Positions 45,347 through 54,225 of a stretch of DNA of 64,000 bases are shown in pieces (within the stretch, counting starts at the first letter, position 1; each line of letters starts with the position of its first letter). The DNA comes from Candidatus Trichofilum aggregatum (GTDB lineage: Bacteria; Chloroflexota; Anaerolineae; Promineifilales; Promineifilaceae). The notes under the pieces were generated by a model. That model saw only the letters and a program-made list of their open reading frames with translations. It was not told where the DNA came from and did no database searches. The position numbers and the translations under genes are program-made. The DNA lies in assembly GCA_016716885.1 (NCBI GenBank), contig JADJUV010000003.1, positions 62,001 to 126,000 of the forward strand. Direction: 5' to 3'.

Positions 45347-45853
45347 TTATCGCTTATTCTGCAAAAAGTGAAACAGGCGGATACTCGTTGGGGCTTTGCC
45401 TTCCGCCAGCACATACAGAATATCCAATTGAGCATCCGTCACCGCCGTTTCCACCGCCAGACGCTCCGCCTCTGTTAATTCTTCCAGATTAGTTTGTAAG
45501 GCAGGCAATTGCTCGTCAATCGCTCGTGCCTTGTCCAGCGTGGTGGCCTCAGCCTGGCCCAGCGCCACCTGTTGCGCCAGGGCAAAGGCTTCGTGGCTGA
45601 GCCGTCTGGCTTGTTGGGGGATGGTTTCTGGGTGCGGCCGCAAGGCCACCTGGGCCACATCCAGGTAACGGCGTGCCTCTTGCCATTTCAACAAATAACC
45701 GGGCGTCCCTTTTACCTGCTCCTGGAAAGCCGTCAAGCGATCATCCAAAGCCTGCACCGCTTGTTGTTGTTCAGTCCTTTCCCCCGTCCCGCCCATCACC
45801 TGCTGCGCCAATTCCCCGGCTTCATGCGCTAGTTGCTCTAATTCATCTTTCAT
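45347..45853 (-). CDS. Helical protein with internal repeat, downstream of the metallopeptidase
   Basis: This 168-residue soluble, mostly helical protein has no recognised family. Two halves look alike: LAHEAGELAQQVMGG...QALDDRLTAFQ and LSHEAFALAQQVALG...RAIDEQLPALQ, which suggests an internal duplication. The ATG at 45853 lies 2 bases beyond the stop of the metallopeptidase gene, so the two are almost certainly co-translated. A role as chaperone, immunity partner or adaptor of that protein is inference from position only. Confidence 0.7.
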   Translation of the reverse strand: MKDELEQLAHEAGELAQQVMGGTGERTEQQQAVQALDDRLTAFQEQVKGTPGYLLKWQEARRYLDVAQVALRPHPETIPQQARRLSHEAFALAQQVALGQAEATTLDKARAIDEQLPALQTNLEELTEAERLAVETAVTDAQLDILYVLAEGKAPTSIRLFHFLQNKR

Positions 45854-45855
45854 CG

Positions 45856-47142
45856 TTACACCGTCCCCAAGATAACACGCAATCGCGTCCGCTGACCAAT
45901 GCTCCACAACTCTTTGATACGTGGCTGGATGGCCGTAGCAATCGCCGCTTTGTCACCACTGGCACTATTCACCACCATCTCAATATGGTTCAAGTCCGTA
46001 TCCGACACCCACCCATCCAACAAACTGTTGACAATGGCGATTTTTTGCTCCACCGATGGCGGCGTCAGCAATATATCGGTCATCGTGGTATTGAGGGCTT
46101 CGGCGGCTGGTTTTAGCAGAGAAAAGCCAAATGGCCCCTGCAAGGTGTTATAAGCATCAATGAGCGTGTCAGGACCGCCAAAATAAGCCGAAGTAAGCGT
46201 CCCTTCACCCACCACCTTGATTAATTTTGTAACAATGGCAACCTGGCCTGGATAAGCCGTCGCGCTACCAGGGGTGGCCACACCCGCCGCATTCAACGCT
46301 TTGATGGCTAAATATTCCGTTGACCCTTCATTAATCGTCTCGCCCACAGCCCCACGGAAACCAGCGGCGGTGTTGTTGTGCAACATTTCATGGGCGGTGG
46401 CCGTGATCAGCGGCGTCTGTTTATTCACATAGACAATGCCACTATCGGCAAACCCTTCCAACCCCGGCGAAACAACCTGAGCATCCCCATTTTGCCAGGG
46501 TCGGGGCGGCGTGGCTTTATTATTGGTGCAACCTAGCCGGATACACACCTCATCATACTTTGCCCACACGGCGGCCCGACCATCTAGCAGGACAATATTG
46601 CCCGGCACAATTTTATGCACCGTGCCAAACGAATCTTGTAATACCTTCTCCGCCTGACTCATACTCATCGCCTGGGGGGAAGCCGGAGCAGGTGGGGCGG
46701 TCGTAGGTGTGGCTGGCGTATCCACGGCCGCGGGCGTGGCCGGAGTTTCTTGTCTGGCGGGTTGGTTCACCTCTTCCGCCACCGTAGCCGGATCAATGCT
46801 CATGTCTGCACCTTCCGGGTGCAGTTGCAGAAGCCCGACGTTGCCATTGCCCAGCCGTTGCCGTTGGGTGATGAGCCGCTGGGTAGACGCATTGCCATGT
46901 CTTTGTTGGTTATGCAAAACATCGGTTTGGCGCAATCCCCTGGCCGTCCTGTGTTCAGGCAAATTCAACCCGCCCGCTTCCTGCTTCATGACAATGCGGG
47001 AAAATTCCTGTCCCGCCGCGCTTTCAGGGGAGCGGTCAACCTCATAGGCATTAACTTCATGGCTGACTGGCTCGACCGTGGGGGGCGGTTTGAGCGGTTG
47101 TTTGCCCTTCGGTTTAGGCAGATTCTTTGTTTCCGTCGTCAT
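45856..47142 (-). CDS. Putative zinc metallopeptidase with a contractile-injection-cargo-like N-terminus
   Basis: The protein has 428 residues. Residues 75-91 read VLHNQQRHGNASTQRLI, like the conserved N-terminal motif (LQ..xGN..V.RLL) of proteins linked to extracellular contractile injection systems. A Pro/Ala/Thr-rich linker follows (about 125-160). The C-terminal half has HEMLH (251-255) and NEGSTEY (271-277), a gluzincin-type zinc site with E272 as likely third ligand. No signal peptide is present. No injection-system structural gene is in the window. A coupled helical gene follows. Confidence 0.75.
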   Translation of the reverse strand: MTTETKNLPKPKGKQPLKPPPTVEPVSHEVNAYEVDRSPESAAGQEFSRIVMKQEAGGLNLPEHRTARGLRQTDVLHNQQRHGNASTQRLITQRQRLGNGNVGLLQLHPEGADMSIDPATVAEEVNQPARQETPATPAAVDTPATPTTAPPAPASPQAMSMSQAEKVLQDSFGTVHKIVPGNIVLLDGRAAVWAKYDEVCIRLGCTNNKATPPRPWQNGDAQVVSPGLEGFADSGIVYVNKQTPLITATAHEMLHNNTAAGFRGAVGETINEGSTEYLAIKALNAAGVATPGSATAYPGQVAIVTKLIKVVGEGTLTSAYFGGPDTLIDAYNTLQGPFGFSLLKPAAEALNTTMTDILLTPPSVEQKIAIVNSLLDGWVSDTDLNHIEMVVNSASGDKAAIATAIQPRIKELWSIGQRTRLRVILGTV

Positions 47143-47478
47143 AAAAACACCTCGCGGCCGCGGCCAATTAGGTCATAAGGCATCAGATTCAAGACCAGCT
47201 AAAGCCGAAAAAGGTTAAAGAGATTCATAGAGCAATTCTCAGAGGTTCTGACATCCATTAAAACTCTGGGACGCCCGGGTTTTCTCTGGATGAATCGGTC
47301 AATGATCTTTGTTCTGGCGTGTTCAAGTTAGGCTCACATAGACATCAGATAAAAGTATCGCTAAAGCCGTCAAATGTAAAGCCTTCTGCCAGATTCTTAT
47401 CATATCCTGGCCACCTGTACGGTGCAGATTGGCCGCAGTTTTGCCCAGTTACAGCCTTCTAGCAAACTCACTACAAAC
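47143..47478. other. Spacer between the metallopeptidase and lon
   Basis: No gene was seen. It holds one of only two intergenic GCGGCCGC copies (47154), next to the metallopeptidase start. A plain stretch follows in which I could not find a convincing promoter. Confidence 0.4.
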
Positions 47479-47516
47479 AAAAAACACCCCTTCGTCAGAT
47501 GATGACGAAGGGGTGT
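47479..47516 (-). terminator. Terminator after lon
   Basis: A perfect 14-bp stem (47484-47497 with 47503-47516, loop GATGA) is followed on the minus strand by a T-rich run, about 35 bases past the lon stop. Confidence 0.9.
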
Positions 47517-47549
47517 CACATGTATCTCTACACCGCAGAAAACGAACTT

Positions 47550-49979
47550 CTATGCCTGAAACGGGGCTTTATCCCCTGAGCCAGTGGGGGGCACCGGGGG
47601 GATGGTTAGCGCGGCCGCGTCATTATTCGTATTGACCGCACTCACCATAAAAGGGGGTTCCGTCGCGGGCATCAAAGCCACATCAATCACCTCATCCAGA
47701 TGCGACACGGGCACCAACGTCAACTCCTGGCGAATCTGCTCGGGCAATTCCGGCAAATCCTTGGCGTTCTCCTTAGGAAACAACACCGTCTTGATCCCTG
47801 CTCGATGGGCCGCAATCGCCTTCTGCTTCAAGCCACCAATCGCCAATACCTTACCCCGGAGCGTTACTTCGCCAGTCATGGCAATTTCCCGCCGCACCGG
47901 TCGCCGCGTAAAGGCCGAAATAATGGCCGTCGCCATACCAATACCCGCACTGGGGCCATCTTTGGGTGTTGCCCCCGCTGGTACATGCACATGCACATTT
48001 ACCTTATCAAAAATACCCGACTCAAGCCCCAAACTGCGCGCATTGGCTCGAGCATACGTTAAAGCGGCCTGGATAGACTCACGCATGATATCACCCAGTG
48101 AACCAGTCAGCGTAATTTTGCCGTTACCTTCACTCAGGCTCACCTCAATGGAGAGTGTGTCACCACCAAAGCTGTTCACGGCTAACCCGGTCACAACCCC
48201 CACCTCATCATTAGCCTCAGCTATGCCATGAGTAAACTTCTGCGGACCCAGGAATTCTTCCAAATCCGTTTCCATGACAACAAAGGGGCCACTTTCACCG
48301 CCCGCCACCTTCACCGCCAGTTTACGCACCATCGTGCCAATGTTTCGTTCCGCCTGGCGGACACCGGCCTCATAGGTGTAATGGCGAATCATCTGGCGGA
48401 TAACTGGTTCAGGAATAGCCACCTCAATTTCATCCGCAATACCGTGGGCCTCAAGCTGCTTCTTAACCAGATAATCGCGGGTAATAGCGACCTTTTCATC
48501 CTCAATATAACCCGGCATCATGATCGTTTCCATCCGGTCCAACAGGGGGCCAGGAATGGTGCTGAGTTGGTTTGAGGTGGTAATAAAAATGATTTGACTC
48601 AGGTCAAACGCCACTTCCAGATAATGATCGGCAAAGCTGAAGTTCTGCGCCGGATCAAGGACTTCTAACAGGGCCGAACTGGGATCACCGCGCCAATCGG
48701 CCCCTAATTTATCAATTTCGTCCAGAACAATAATGGGGTTGTTGGTTCCCGCATCCCGCAAAGCGCGAATGATGCGCCCCGGCAATGCACCAATATAGGT
48801 GCGACGATGGCCACGTATTTCAGCCTCATCGCGCACCCCACCCAGGCTAATGCGGATCATCTTGCGTCCCATGGCGCGGGCCACAGAGGTCGCAATAGAT
48901 GTTTTACCTACACCGGGCGGGCCACTCAGGTTGACAATAGCCCCTTTCATTTTAGTACCGGCCAATTTCCGTACGGCCACATATTCAACGATGCGCTCTT
49001 TGACATCTTCCAGGCCGTAATGGTCTTCATCCAGGACTTCCCGAACATGCTTGATATCCAGGTTGTCTTCCGTGTTGGTGGACCAGGGCAGATCAACCAG
49101 CCATTCCAGGTATGTACGAATAACCCCCGCCTCAGCCGATTGGGCTGGCTGTTGTTCCAGCCGTTTTAACTCCTTACGGGCACGTTTCTCCACCTCTTCG
49201 GGCATGTTGGCCTCGGTGATACGCTGGCGCATGTCCTCAATGGGGTTTTCTTCATCTTCGCCCAACTCCTTGCGGATGGCTTTCATCTGTTCCCGTAAGA
49301 GATATTCTTTTTGGGCTTTGTCGGCACTTTCGCGGGCGTCTTGTTGGATTTTCTGGCGCATCTGGGCGATGAGCAGTTCTTGGGAGACATGTTCACGCAC
49401 CGCTTCTAACCGCTTGAGGCCATCGGTTAGTTGTAAGAGGCTGGCTTCTTTGTCAAAGGGCAGATTGAATAATCCGGCCAGGTAATCGGCCAGTTCGCCA
49501 GAGGTACGGCGGGTCCGCATGGTTTCCAGCACCTGTTTGTTGACTTCGCCCAGTGATTCGGCGTATTTTTCAACGTAGGCGATGGTTTCGGCCATGAGGG
49601 GCTGGTTGATGGTGTCGGTGGCGTTGAGGATTTCGGTGTAGCGGCCGCGTAAATAGGGGTCTTTCTGCACCATGCCTTCAAACCGGATCCGTCGGTGCAG
49701 TTCTACCAACATTTGTAGGCCAGCATTAGGGGCACGAAGGACATCCCGTACCGTAGCCAGAATACCTATCGGGATAAGGTCCTTATCTCCTGGGTCTTCT
49801 AGTTGACTATCATATTGAACGAGAATAAGAATTTGGCCGCGATGTTGGGCAGCCGCTTGTGCGGCCGCGTGGCTCCGTTTACGACCAATGGAAATGGTGG
49901 TGGTTACACCTGGAAATACAACTCCCCCTCGCAGGGGAACCACGGGCAAGGCTGGTAAGGCACTCCCTTCTTGAGTCAT
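47550..49979 (-). CDS. lon: ATP-dependent Lon protease
   Basis: This 809-residue cytoplasmic protease degrades damaged and regulatory proteins. An N-terminal substrate-binding domain (LPVVPLRGGVVFPGV) is followed by coiled coil and the AAA+ module with Walker A GPPGVGKTS near residue 353 and Walker B IIVLDEIDKLG. The Ser-Lys protease domain has the catalytic Ser in KDGPSAGIGMA near residue 676 and the Lys in GGLKQKAIAAHRAG about 40 residues later. The length is normal. It ends in a short Thr/Pro-rich tail. Confidence 0.97.
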   Translation of the reverse strand: MTQEGSALPALPVVPLRGGVVFPGVTTTISIGRKRSHAAAQAAAQHRGQILILVQYDSQLEDPGDKDLIPIGILATVRDVLRAPNAGLQMLVELHRRIRFEGMVQKDPYLRGRYTEILNATDTINQPLMAETIAYVEKYAESLGEVNKQVLETMRTRRTSGELADYLAGLFNLPFDKEASLLQLTDGLKRLEAVREHVSQELLIAQMRQKIQQDARESADKAQKEYLLREQMKAIRKELGEDEENPIEDMRQRITEANMPEEVEKRARKELKRLEQQPAQSAEAGVIRTYLEWLVDLPWSTNTEDNLDIKHVREVLDEDHYGLEDVKERIVEYVAVRKLAGTKMKGAIVNLSGPPGVGKTSIATSVARAMGRKMIRISLGGVRDEAEIRGHRRTYIGALPGRIIRALRDAGTNNPIIVLDEIDKLGADWRGDPSSALLEVLDPAQNFSFADHYLEVAFDLSQIIFITTSNQLSTIPGPLLDRMETIMMPGYIEDEKVAITRDYLVKKQLEAHGIADEIEVAIPEPVIRQMIRHYTYEAGVRQAERNIGTMVRKLAVKVAGGESGPFVVMETDLEEFLGPQKFTHGIAEANDEVGVVTGLAVNSFGGDTLSIEVSLSEGNGKITLTGSLGDIMRESIQAALTYARANARSLGLESGIFDKVNVHVHVPAGATPKDGPSAGIGMATAIISAFTRRPVRREIAMTGEVTLRGKVLAIGGLKQKAIAAHRAGIKTVLFPKENAKDLPELPEQIRQELTLVPVSHLDEVIDVALMPATEPPFMVSAVNTNNDAAALTIPPVPPTGSGDKAPFQA

Positions 49980-50273
49980 TTGTTTCTCCCGTCACTACAA
50001 CTGCCGTGTTCCAATAATAAAATTATGGCAAAGGTTTTTAAGGAACACAATAGCAACCAGTAGGTCACTGGTCATAGTCAGTGAGTATAAAAACAATGTG
50101 TAAACAGAACACAAGTTTTGTGTCAGAATTTTGTTAGCAAGGGAATAGGAGAAAGCGGTTTTTCGGGGCCTTTGCCCCGAAAAACCGCGCCGCTAAGTTC
50201 CCCCTTCCCACCGGGAAGGGGGCCAGGGGGATGGGTCTTCCGAGTAAATCTACCCTAGCTTTTGTTGTCTGCT
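49980..50273. repeat. Spacer with family D words and two strong hairpins
   Basis: Family D words (CAACCAGTAGGTCACTGG, 50053-50070) lie nearest lon. A 15-bp hairpin (50155-50169 with 50174-50188) and a 10-bp hairpin (CCCCCTTCCC with its complement, about 50200-50222) follow. The hairpins lie just past the stop of the minus-strand acetyltransferase and may end its transcript. Confidence 0.6.
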
Positions 50274-50651
50274 TCAGGGGCAAATCATAACGGCCAGGTA
50301 TTCGCTTGAACGGGCGAACCAGCTCATAAAACTGACGAAGCGGCGAAAACGGCGGAATGTGGTAGGCATCGCGGCCGCATCGGTCATTTCCTGAAAACCA
50401 AATGGTTGATAAAAGGGGACGAGCCGGGAACCACACATAAGGTAGAGGGGCCGACTGGACTTATTGAGGAGCTGATGAATGATAGTGGATGCCACATCGC
50501 GGCCGCGCCAACTTTTCACCACGGCAATTGAGGCCAATTCCCGCGTGCCATCCTTGTGGGTCTTAATCTGTCCACAGCCAATAAATTGCCCTTGCTCATC
50601 CTCAGCCACCACAAAGTTAGGCCACTTCAACCCGAGTTCGGAGTTGACCAA
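50274..50651 (-). CDS. GNAT acetyltransferase, N-terminally truncated
   Basis: This GNAT-fold fragment of about 125 residues has FVVAEDEQGQFIGCGQIKTH, SIAVVKSWRGRDVASTIIHQ (acetyl-CoA loop, with the usual Q/RxxGxG/A altered to RGRDVAS) and FYQPFGFQEM. The first strand and helix of the fold, about 35 residues, are missing. The frame begins at a TTG directly beside a family C repeat, only about 30 bases from the stop of the upstream gene. It is probably a remnant, unless the assembly has collapsed here. Confidence 0.7.
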   Translation of the reverse strand: MVNSELGLKWPNFVVAEDEQGQFIGCGQIKTHKDGTRELASIAVVKSWRGRDVASTIIHQLLNKSSRPLYLMCGSRLVPFYQPFGFQEMTDAAAMPTTFRRFRRFVSFMSWFARSSEYLAVMICP

Positions 50652-50684
50652 TTCGAAACTTTGAACTCGAAACTCGGAACTATT
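50651..50684. repeat. Family C repeat at the broken acetyltransferase 5' end
   Basis: ATTCGAAACTTTGAACTCG and AAACTCGGAACT words replace the expected beginning of the acetyltransferase gene. Confidence 0.65.
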
Positions 50685-51018
50685 TTTTCCTCATGCCTCG
50701 CAACATGAAAAACATGGTTCCCAGGGTGGTAAAAAAGGCGAGCACGATTTTGGTGGGATCAACGATAGGTTCGACGCGAATACCGTCAGGACCAATTTCG
50801 ATAACGGCAACGGGGCGTGCGGCCGCGTAACCACCCCCGCCGCCGCCACCCCCTAAAGCCATTTCCGTGGCTGGTTCTTCTTCGGAAGGGGCATCACCCC
50901 CACCGCCATAGCCATAACCCACACCCATACCCGTCATCACTTCCGAAGCTGTGATAACCGTGTACTCACCCTGGGTAATAGGCTGTCCAAAAACAGCTTC
51001 GGGGCGAGCCGTCGCCAC
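50680..51018 (-). CDS. GerW/YtfJ-like protein
   Basis: This protein of about 112 residues has the GerW pattern: EAVFGQPITQGEYTVITASE, a Gly-rich VGYGYGGGG stretch and a long Gly run, then AVIEIGPDGIRVEPIVDPTK and a final hydrophobic helix with a basic end. GerW/YtfJ is known from sporulating Firmicutes, but relatives occur in non-sporulating Chloroflexota and their role is open. The start is uncertain: GTG at 51018 or TTG at 51021. The frame continues to 51117 only through a family C2 repeat, so the 5' end may be shortened. Confidence 0.7.
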   Translation of the reverse strand: MATARPEAVFGQPITQGEYTVITASEVMTGMGVGYGYGGGGDAPSEEEPATEMALGGGGGGGGYAAARPVAVIEIGPDGIRVEPIVDPTKIVLAFFTTLGTMFFMLRGMRKK

Positions 51019-51026
51019 CAATTTTT

Positions 51027-51076
51027 CCGAGTTCCTAGAGTTCCACCGAGTTCCTAGAGTTCCCCTGAGTTCCCTC
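51027..51076. repeat. Family C2 repeat
   Basis: Three iterations of GAGTTCCTAGAGTTCC-type words lie between the two minus-strand genes. Similar words are at 20050-20072, 31868-31908 and 41938-41967. Confidence 0.75.
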
Positions 51077-51079
51077 CCT

Positions 51080-51355
51080 CTAGCGCTTGCGCCACAAGAG
51101 CCAGAGTACGATGGCAAGCATTGCCCCTGCGGCCGCGGCCGCGATTTGAGCCAGCCGTGTTACATCTGGGATAGGAATGCGTTCAATCTGATCGCCCTGT
51201 TGCACTTCGATGGCGACAGGGCGGTTCCAAACCAGCCCACCAAACGGCCACCGAAGCGCGGCCGCGTTCGCCACTGGCCGAATCGTATATTCCCCAATTT
51301 CTAGTGGAGTCAGAGCCGTTTCACTGTATCGGAAAAGTGGATTGAGTTGGTTCAT
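51080..51355 (-). CDS. Small membrane protein resembling the GerW-like C-terminus
   Basis: The protein has 91 residues and one C-terminal membrane helix (about 25 residues around AAGAMLAIVLWLL) with a basic end WRKR. The stretch RPVAIEVQQGDQIERIPIPD parallels RPVAVIEIGPDGIRVEPIVD in the next gene, and both then enter a membrane helix. They may be paralogues or partners in one complex. A double overlapping GCGGCCGC (51129-51142) encodes the Ala run of the helix. Confidence 0.65.
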   Translation of the reverse strand: MNQLNPLFRYSETALTPLEIGEYTIRPVANAAALRWPFGGLVWNRPVAIEVQQGDQIERIPIPDVTRLAQIAAAAAGAMLAIVLWLLWRKR

Positions 51356-51604
51356 AGGTTCAGGGCGTTTATTGTATTGTCAATTAAACTAAAAAGAGGG
51401 CGATCATATAGGAAATACGGAACTCCATATAGGAGTTGAATGAAAAACTATTTCATGCTATCTTCCCCTAATTCTAGTCCTTCTCCTTGCCAAACAAAAG
51501 CCCAATTCACCCTTATCTGCCGGTCTCCCGTTTTCTAGACCCACGTCTCCAAAAATAAAATCGCAACCAAACCAGTTTCCCCATTAATATCAGGAGTACC
51601 CCCC

Positions 51605-54112
51605 ATGCCCCAACAACGCCATACTCGTCGATTGTTTTACCTCTGTTTTATACTCTGGTTCTGGCCGAATAATGTCGCGGCCGCAAGCCAACCCCCGCCC
51701 ACCATTCCTCTCCGCATCACCGAGGTTTACTACAATACCCCCGGCGTTGACAAAGATAAAGAGTGGATCGAAATCACCAACCTGGGTGACGAACTTATTG
51801 ACCTGAGCGACATCAAGATTGGGGATGCCACCGGTAGCGGCAGCAACGAAGGCATGGCTCGTTTTCCCGAAGCGGCCACCATTGCCCCGGAGCAAGTCAT
51901 CATTGTGGCCCAATCGGCCACTGGCTACCAGGCACTTTTTGGGCAAACCCCCACTTACGAAATCCGTGACACCGACCCAACCGTGCCCGATATGCGTGCC
52001 TACCGCCTGTGGGCCAACGGAGCAGTTGGGTTAGCCAATGGCGGTGATGAGGTCGTTCTCCTCAACAAAGCCAACGGTTTTATTGATGGGGTCAACTATG
52101 GAGACAAAACCACCCTGTTTGACCCGGCTGTGTTGGGGGTGTTTACGGGGCAAAGCATTGAACGGGTACCGGCGAACTGTGATACGGACGCGGCCGCGGA
52201 CTGGCAACCTCAGGAAAATCCCACCCCCGGTGAGCTACAATTTACCGGTGAATGCACCACTCCCATCGAGACTCTAACCTTGTTACCCATCGGCCAAATT
52301 CAAGGCCATGGCCCGGTGGCCCTGCGCGTCAACGAAACCGTGAGTTTCCGGGGCGTCGTCACCGGCTTCTATCGTGACCGCAACACCACCGGCCAAACCT
52401 ACTCCACCCTCTTTGTTCAAGATATTCCCGGCCATGAAGACGGTGATCCCACGACCTCTGATGGTCTGGCCCTGTTTTTAGGGCAGGAACAGGCTGGCCT
52501 GCAATTGGGCGATCATCTTCTGGTAACCGGCCGCGTCACTGAGTTTTTTGGCTTTACGGAACTTGAAGACGATGGCTTGGAAATAACGGTGGAGAGTCGC
52601 GGCAATCCTTTACCGACCCCCATAGAGATAAACCCACCCGCAGACAACGAGGGCGCGGCCGCGTACCTTGAACCGTATGAAAGTATGCGCGTCACCTTAC
52701 CCGCCAGCCTCATCATTGGCCCCACCATCGCCACCTGTAGCTTCGCCGTCATCCGCCTGGACACCGGTCTCACCCGCATCTTGCGCCACAGCGCCAGCGA
52801 TCCCATCGGCCAGATCATTCCCATCCTGCACACCAATGACATCAACTGCGCCGGGTTCCCCCAGGTAAAAACGGGTGACCAGGTCACAGGGCTGGTTGGC
52901 CCCCTGATTTACCACTTTGATCAGTTCAAACTGGTGCACCAGGACGCGGCCGCGCTTACCATCATCCCCACCACCCCCCAACCGGCTCCTACGGCACCAG
53001 CCCGGCTTCCTCACCAGATCAGCATTGCCAGCTTCAACATGGAAAACTACTTCGACGCCCAGGATGACACCGGCACAGACGAAGAGCCAAAACCGTTGCC
53101 CGTAGAAATTCGCCTCAAGCAGACCAAACTGGCCTACGCCATCGCCGTTACCCTGGATTGCCCCACGCTCATTGGCGTAGTCGAAGTAGAAAAAGAAAGT
53201 TTGCTCGTTGATTTGGCCGTCCAGGTGGCCGAGATGTGCGGCTTCACCTACACTGTCAGTCACCGAGAAAGCACCGACGCCCGGGGCATTGATGTTGCCT
53301 TACTCAGTGACCCACGCCTGGTTCAAATCCAGGACATCCAGTTACGTCAAACCTGCGCTTCCATCAACACCGGCATCACCGATCCCATCATCACTTGTAC
53401 GGCAGGCCAGCAACCGCTGTTTTCGCGGCCGCCGCTCCAGGTCGATCTGAAAATCAATGAACAGCCCGTCACGCTTTTTATCAACCATTTTAAATCCAAA
53501 CGGGGTGGAGAAGACGACACCGAACCAGAACGACTGGCTCAGGCCGCCCATGTTAACCAAATGGTGACAGAACTCACGAACAACGGCCAGACTAACCTTA
53601 TCGTCATGGGTGACTTCAACGATTATTTCGCCAGTCCAACGCTGCAAAAGTTGGCCGAAAGTGGCTTGAGCAACGCCCTGGCCCTGGTACCAGCCGAGGA
53701 ACGTTACAGTTATGTTTTCAGTGGGGCCTCACAACTCATTGACGGTCTGTTCCTCTCCCCACTTCTGACCGAAAGGATAGCCACTGCCACCATCTTACAT
53801 GTTAACGCCAATTACCCGGATATCCTCACCGGTGATACCACGCCCTCTGGTTTGCCTCATCAGGTCACGGATCATGATTTACCGCTGGTGCTATTGGATT
53901 GGGATTGGACTTCCCCGGGTGAAGGGCAAATTATGCCAACGCCTACCAGGGCAGAAGAGGAGAAAGATGTCGCGGCCGCGGCTTCTCCCTCAATGCTATG
54001 GCCCGGACTAATCGGGGGCTTCGCCATTCTTATCACCTTAGCCACCCTCATCTGGCGGCGACGTACCAACAAGCGACATCCAGCATCAACAACACAATCC
54101 ACCTTCAAATGA
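51605..54112 (+). CDS. Exported lamin-tail/OB-fold/endonuclease-exonuclease-phosphatase protein with C-terminal anchor
   Basis: This 835-residue protein has a signal peptide (first 25 or so residues). The lamin-tail domain follows at about 30-200 (RITEVYYNTPGVDKDKEWIE), then OB-fold-like segments (GDHLLVTGRVTEFFG). The EEP domain starts near residue 470 with SIASFNMENYFDA and contains LIGVVEVEKE, VMGDFNDYF and DHDLPLVLLD. A C-terminal helix (GLIGGFAILITLATLIW) and a basic tail anchor it. It looks like an ExeM/NucH-type extracellular nuclease, though activity is unproven. It shares its layout with the larger lipoprotein at 22042-25575. Confidence 0.87.
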   Translation: MPQQRHTRRLFYLCFILWFWPNNVAAASQPPPTIPLRITEVYYNTPGVDKDKEWIEITNLGDELIDLSDIKIGDATGSGSNEGMARFPEAATIAPEQVIIVAQSATGYQALFGQTPTYEIRDTDPTVPDMRAYRLWANGAVGLANGGDEVVLLNKANGFIDGVNYGDKTTLFDPAVLGVFTGQSIERVPANCDTDAAADWQPQENPTPGELQFTGECTTPIETLTLLPIGQIQGHGPVALRVNETVSFRGVVTGFYRDRNTTGQTYSTLFVQDIPGHEDGDPTTSDGLALFLGQEQAGLQLGDHLLVTGRVTEFFGFTELEDDGLEITVESRGNPLPTPIEINPPADNEGAAAYLEPYESMRVTLPASLIIGPTIATCSFAVIRLDTGLTRILRHSASDPIGQIIPILHTNDINCAGFPQVKTGDQVTGLVGPLIYHFDQFKLVHQDAAALTIIPTTPQPAPTAPARLPHQISIASFNMENYFDAQDDTGTDEEPKPLPVEIRLKQTKLAYAIAVTLDCPTLIGVVEVEKESLLVDLAVQVAEMCGFTYTVSHRESTDARGIDVALLSDPRLVQIQDIQLRQTCASINTGITDPIITCTAGQQPLFSRPPLQVDLKINEQPVTLFINHFKSKRGGEDDTEPERLAQAAHVNQMVTELTNNGQTNLIVMGDFNDYFASPTLQKLAESGLSNALALVPAEERYSYVFSGASQLIDGLFLSPLLTERIATATILHVNANYPDILTGDTTPSGLPHQVTDHDLPLVLLDWDWTSPGEGQIMPTPTRAEEEKDVAAAASPSMLWPGLIGGFAILITLATLIWRRRTNKRHPASTTQSTFK

Positions 54113-54138
54113 GACTGCACCTTAGTTCCAAGGGTCTG

Positions 54139-54167
54139 TTGACGATACCCCCACCAGGGGCTATAAT
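54139..54167 (+). promoter_or_regulatory. Sigma-70 promoter for the DUF4388 gene
   Basis: TTGACG (54139-54144) and TATAAT (54162-54167) are spaced by 17 bases, about 60 bases upstream of the start at 54226. Confidence 0.7.
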
Positions 54168-54225
54168 GCCTCGCGTTTAGTACCTAGAGTGTCAATTCAA
54201 AATTTTCCAGCAGGAAACGACAATT

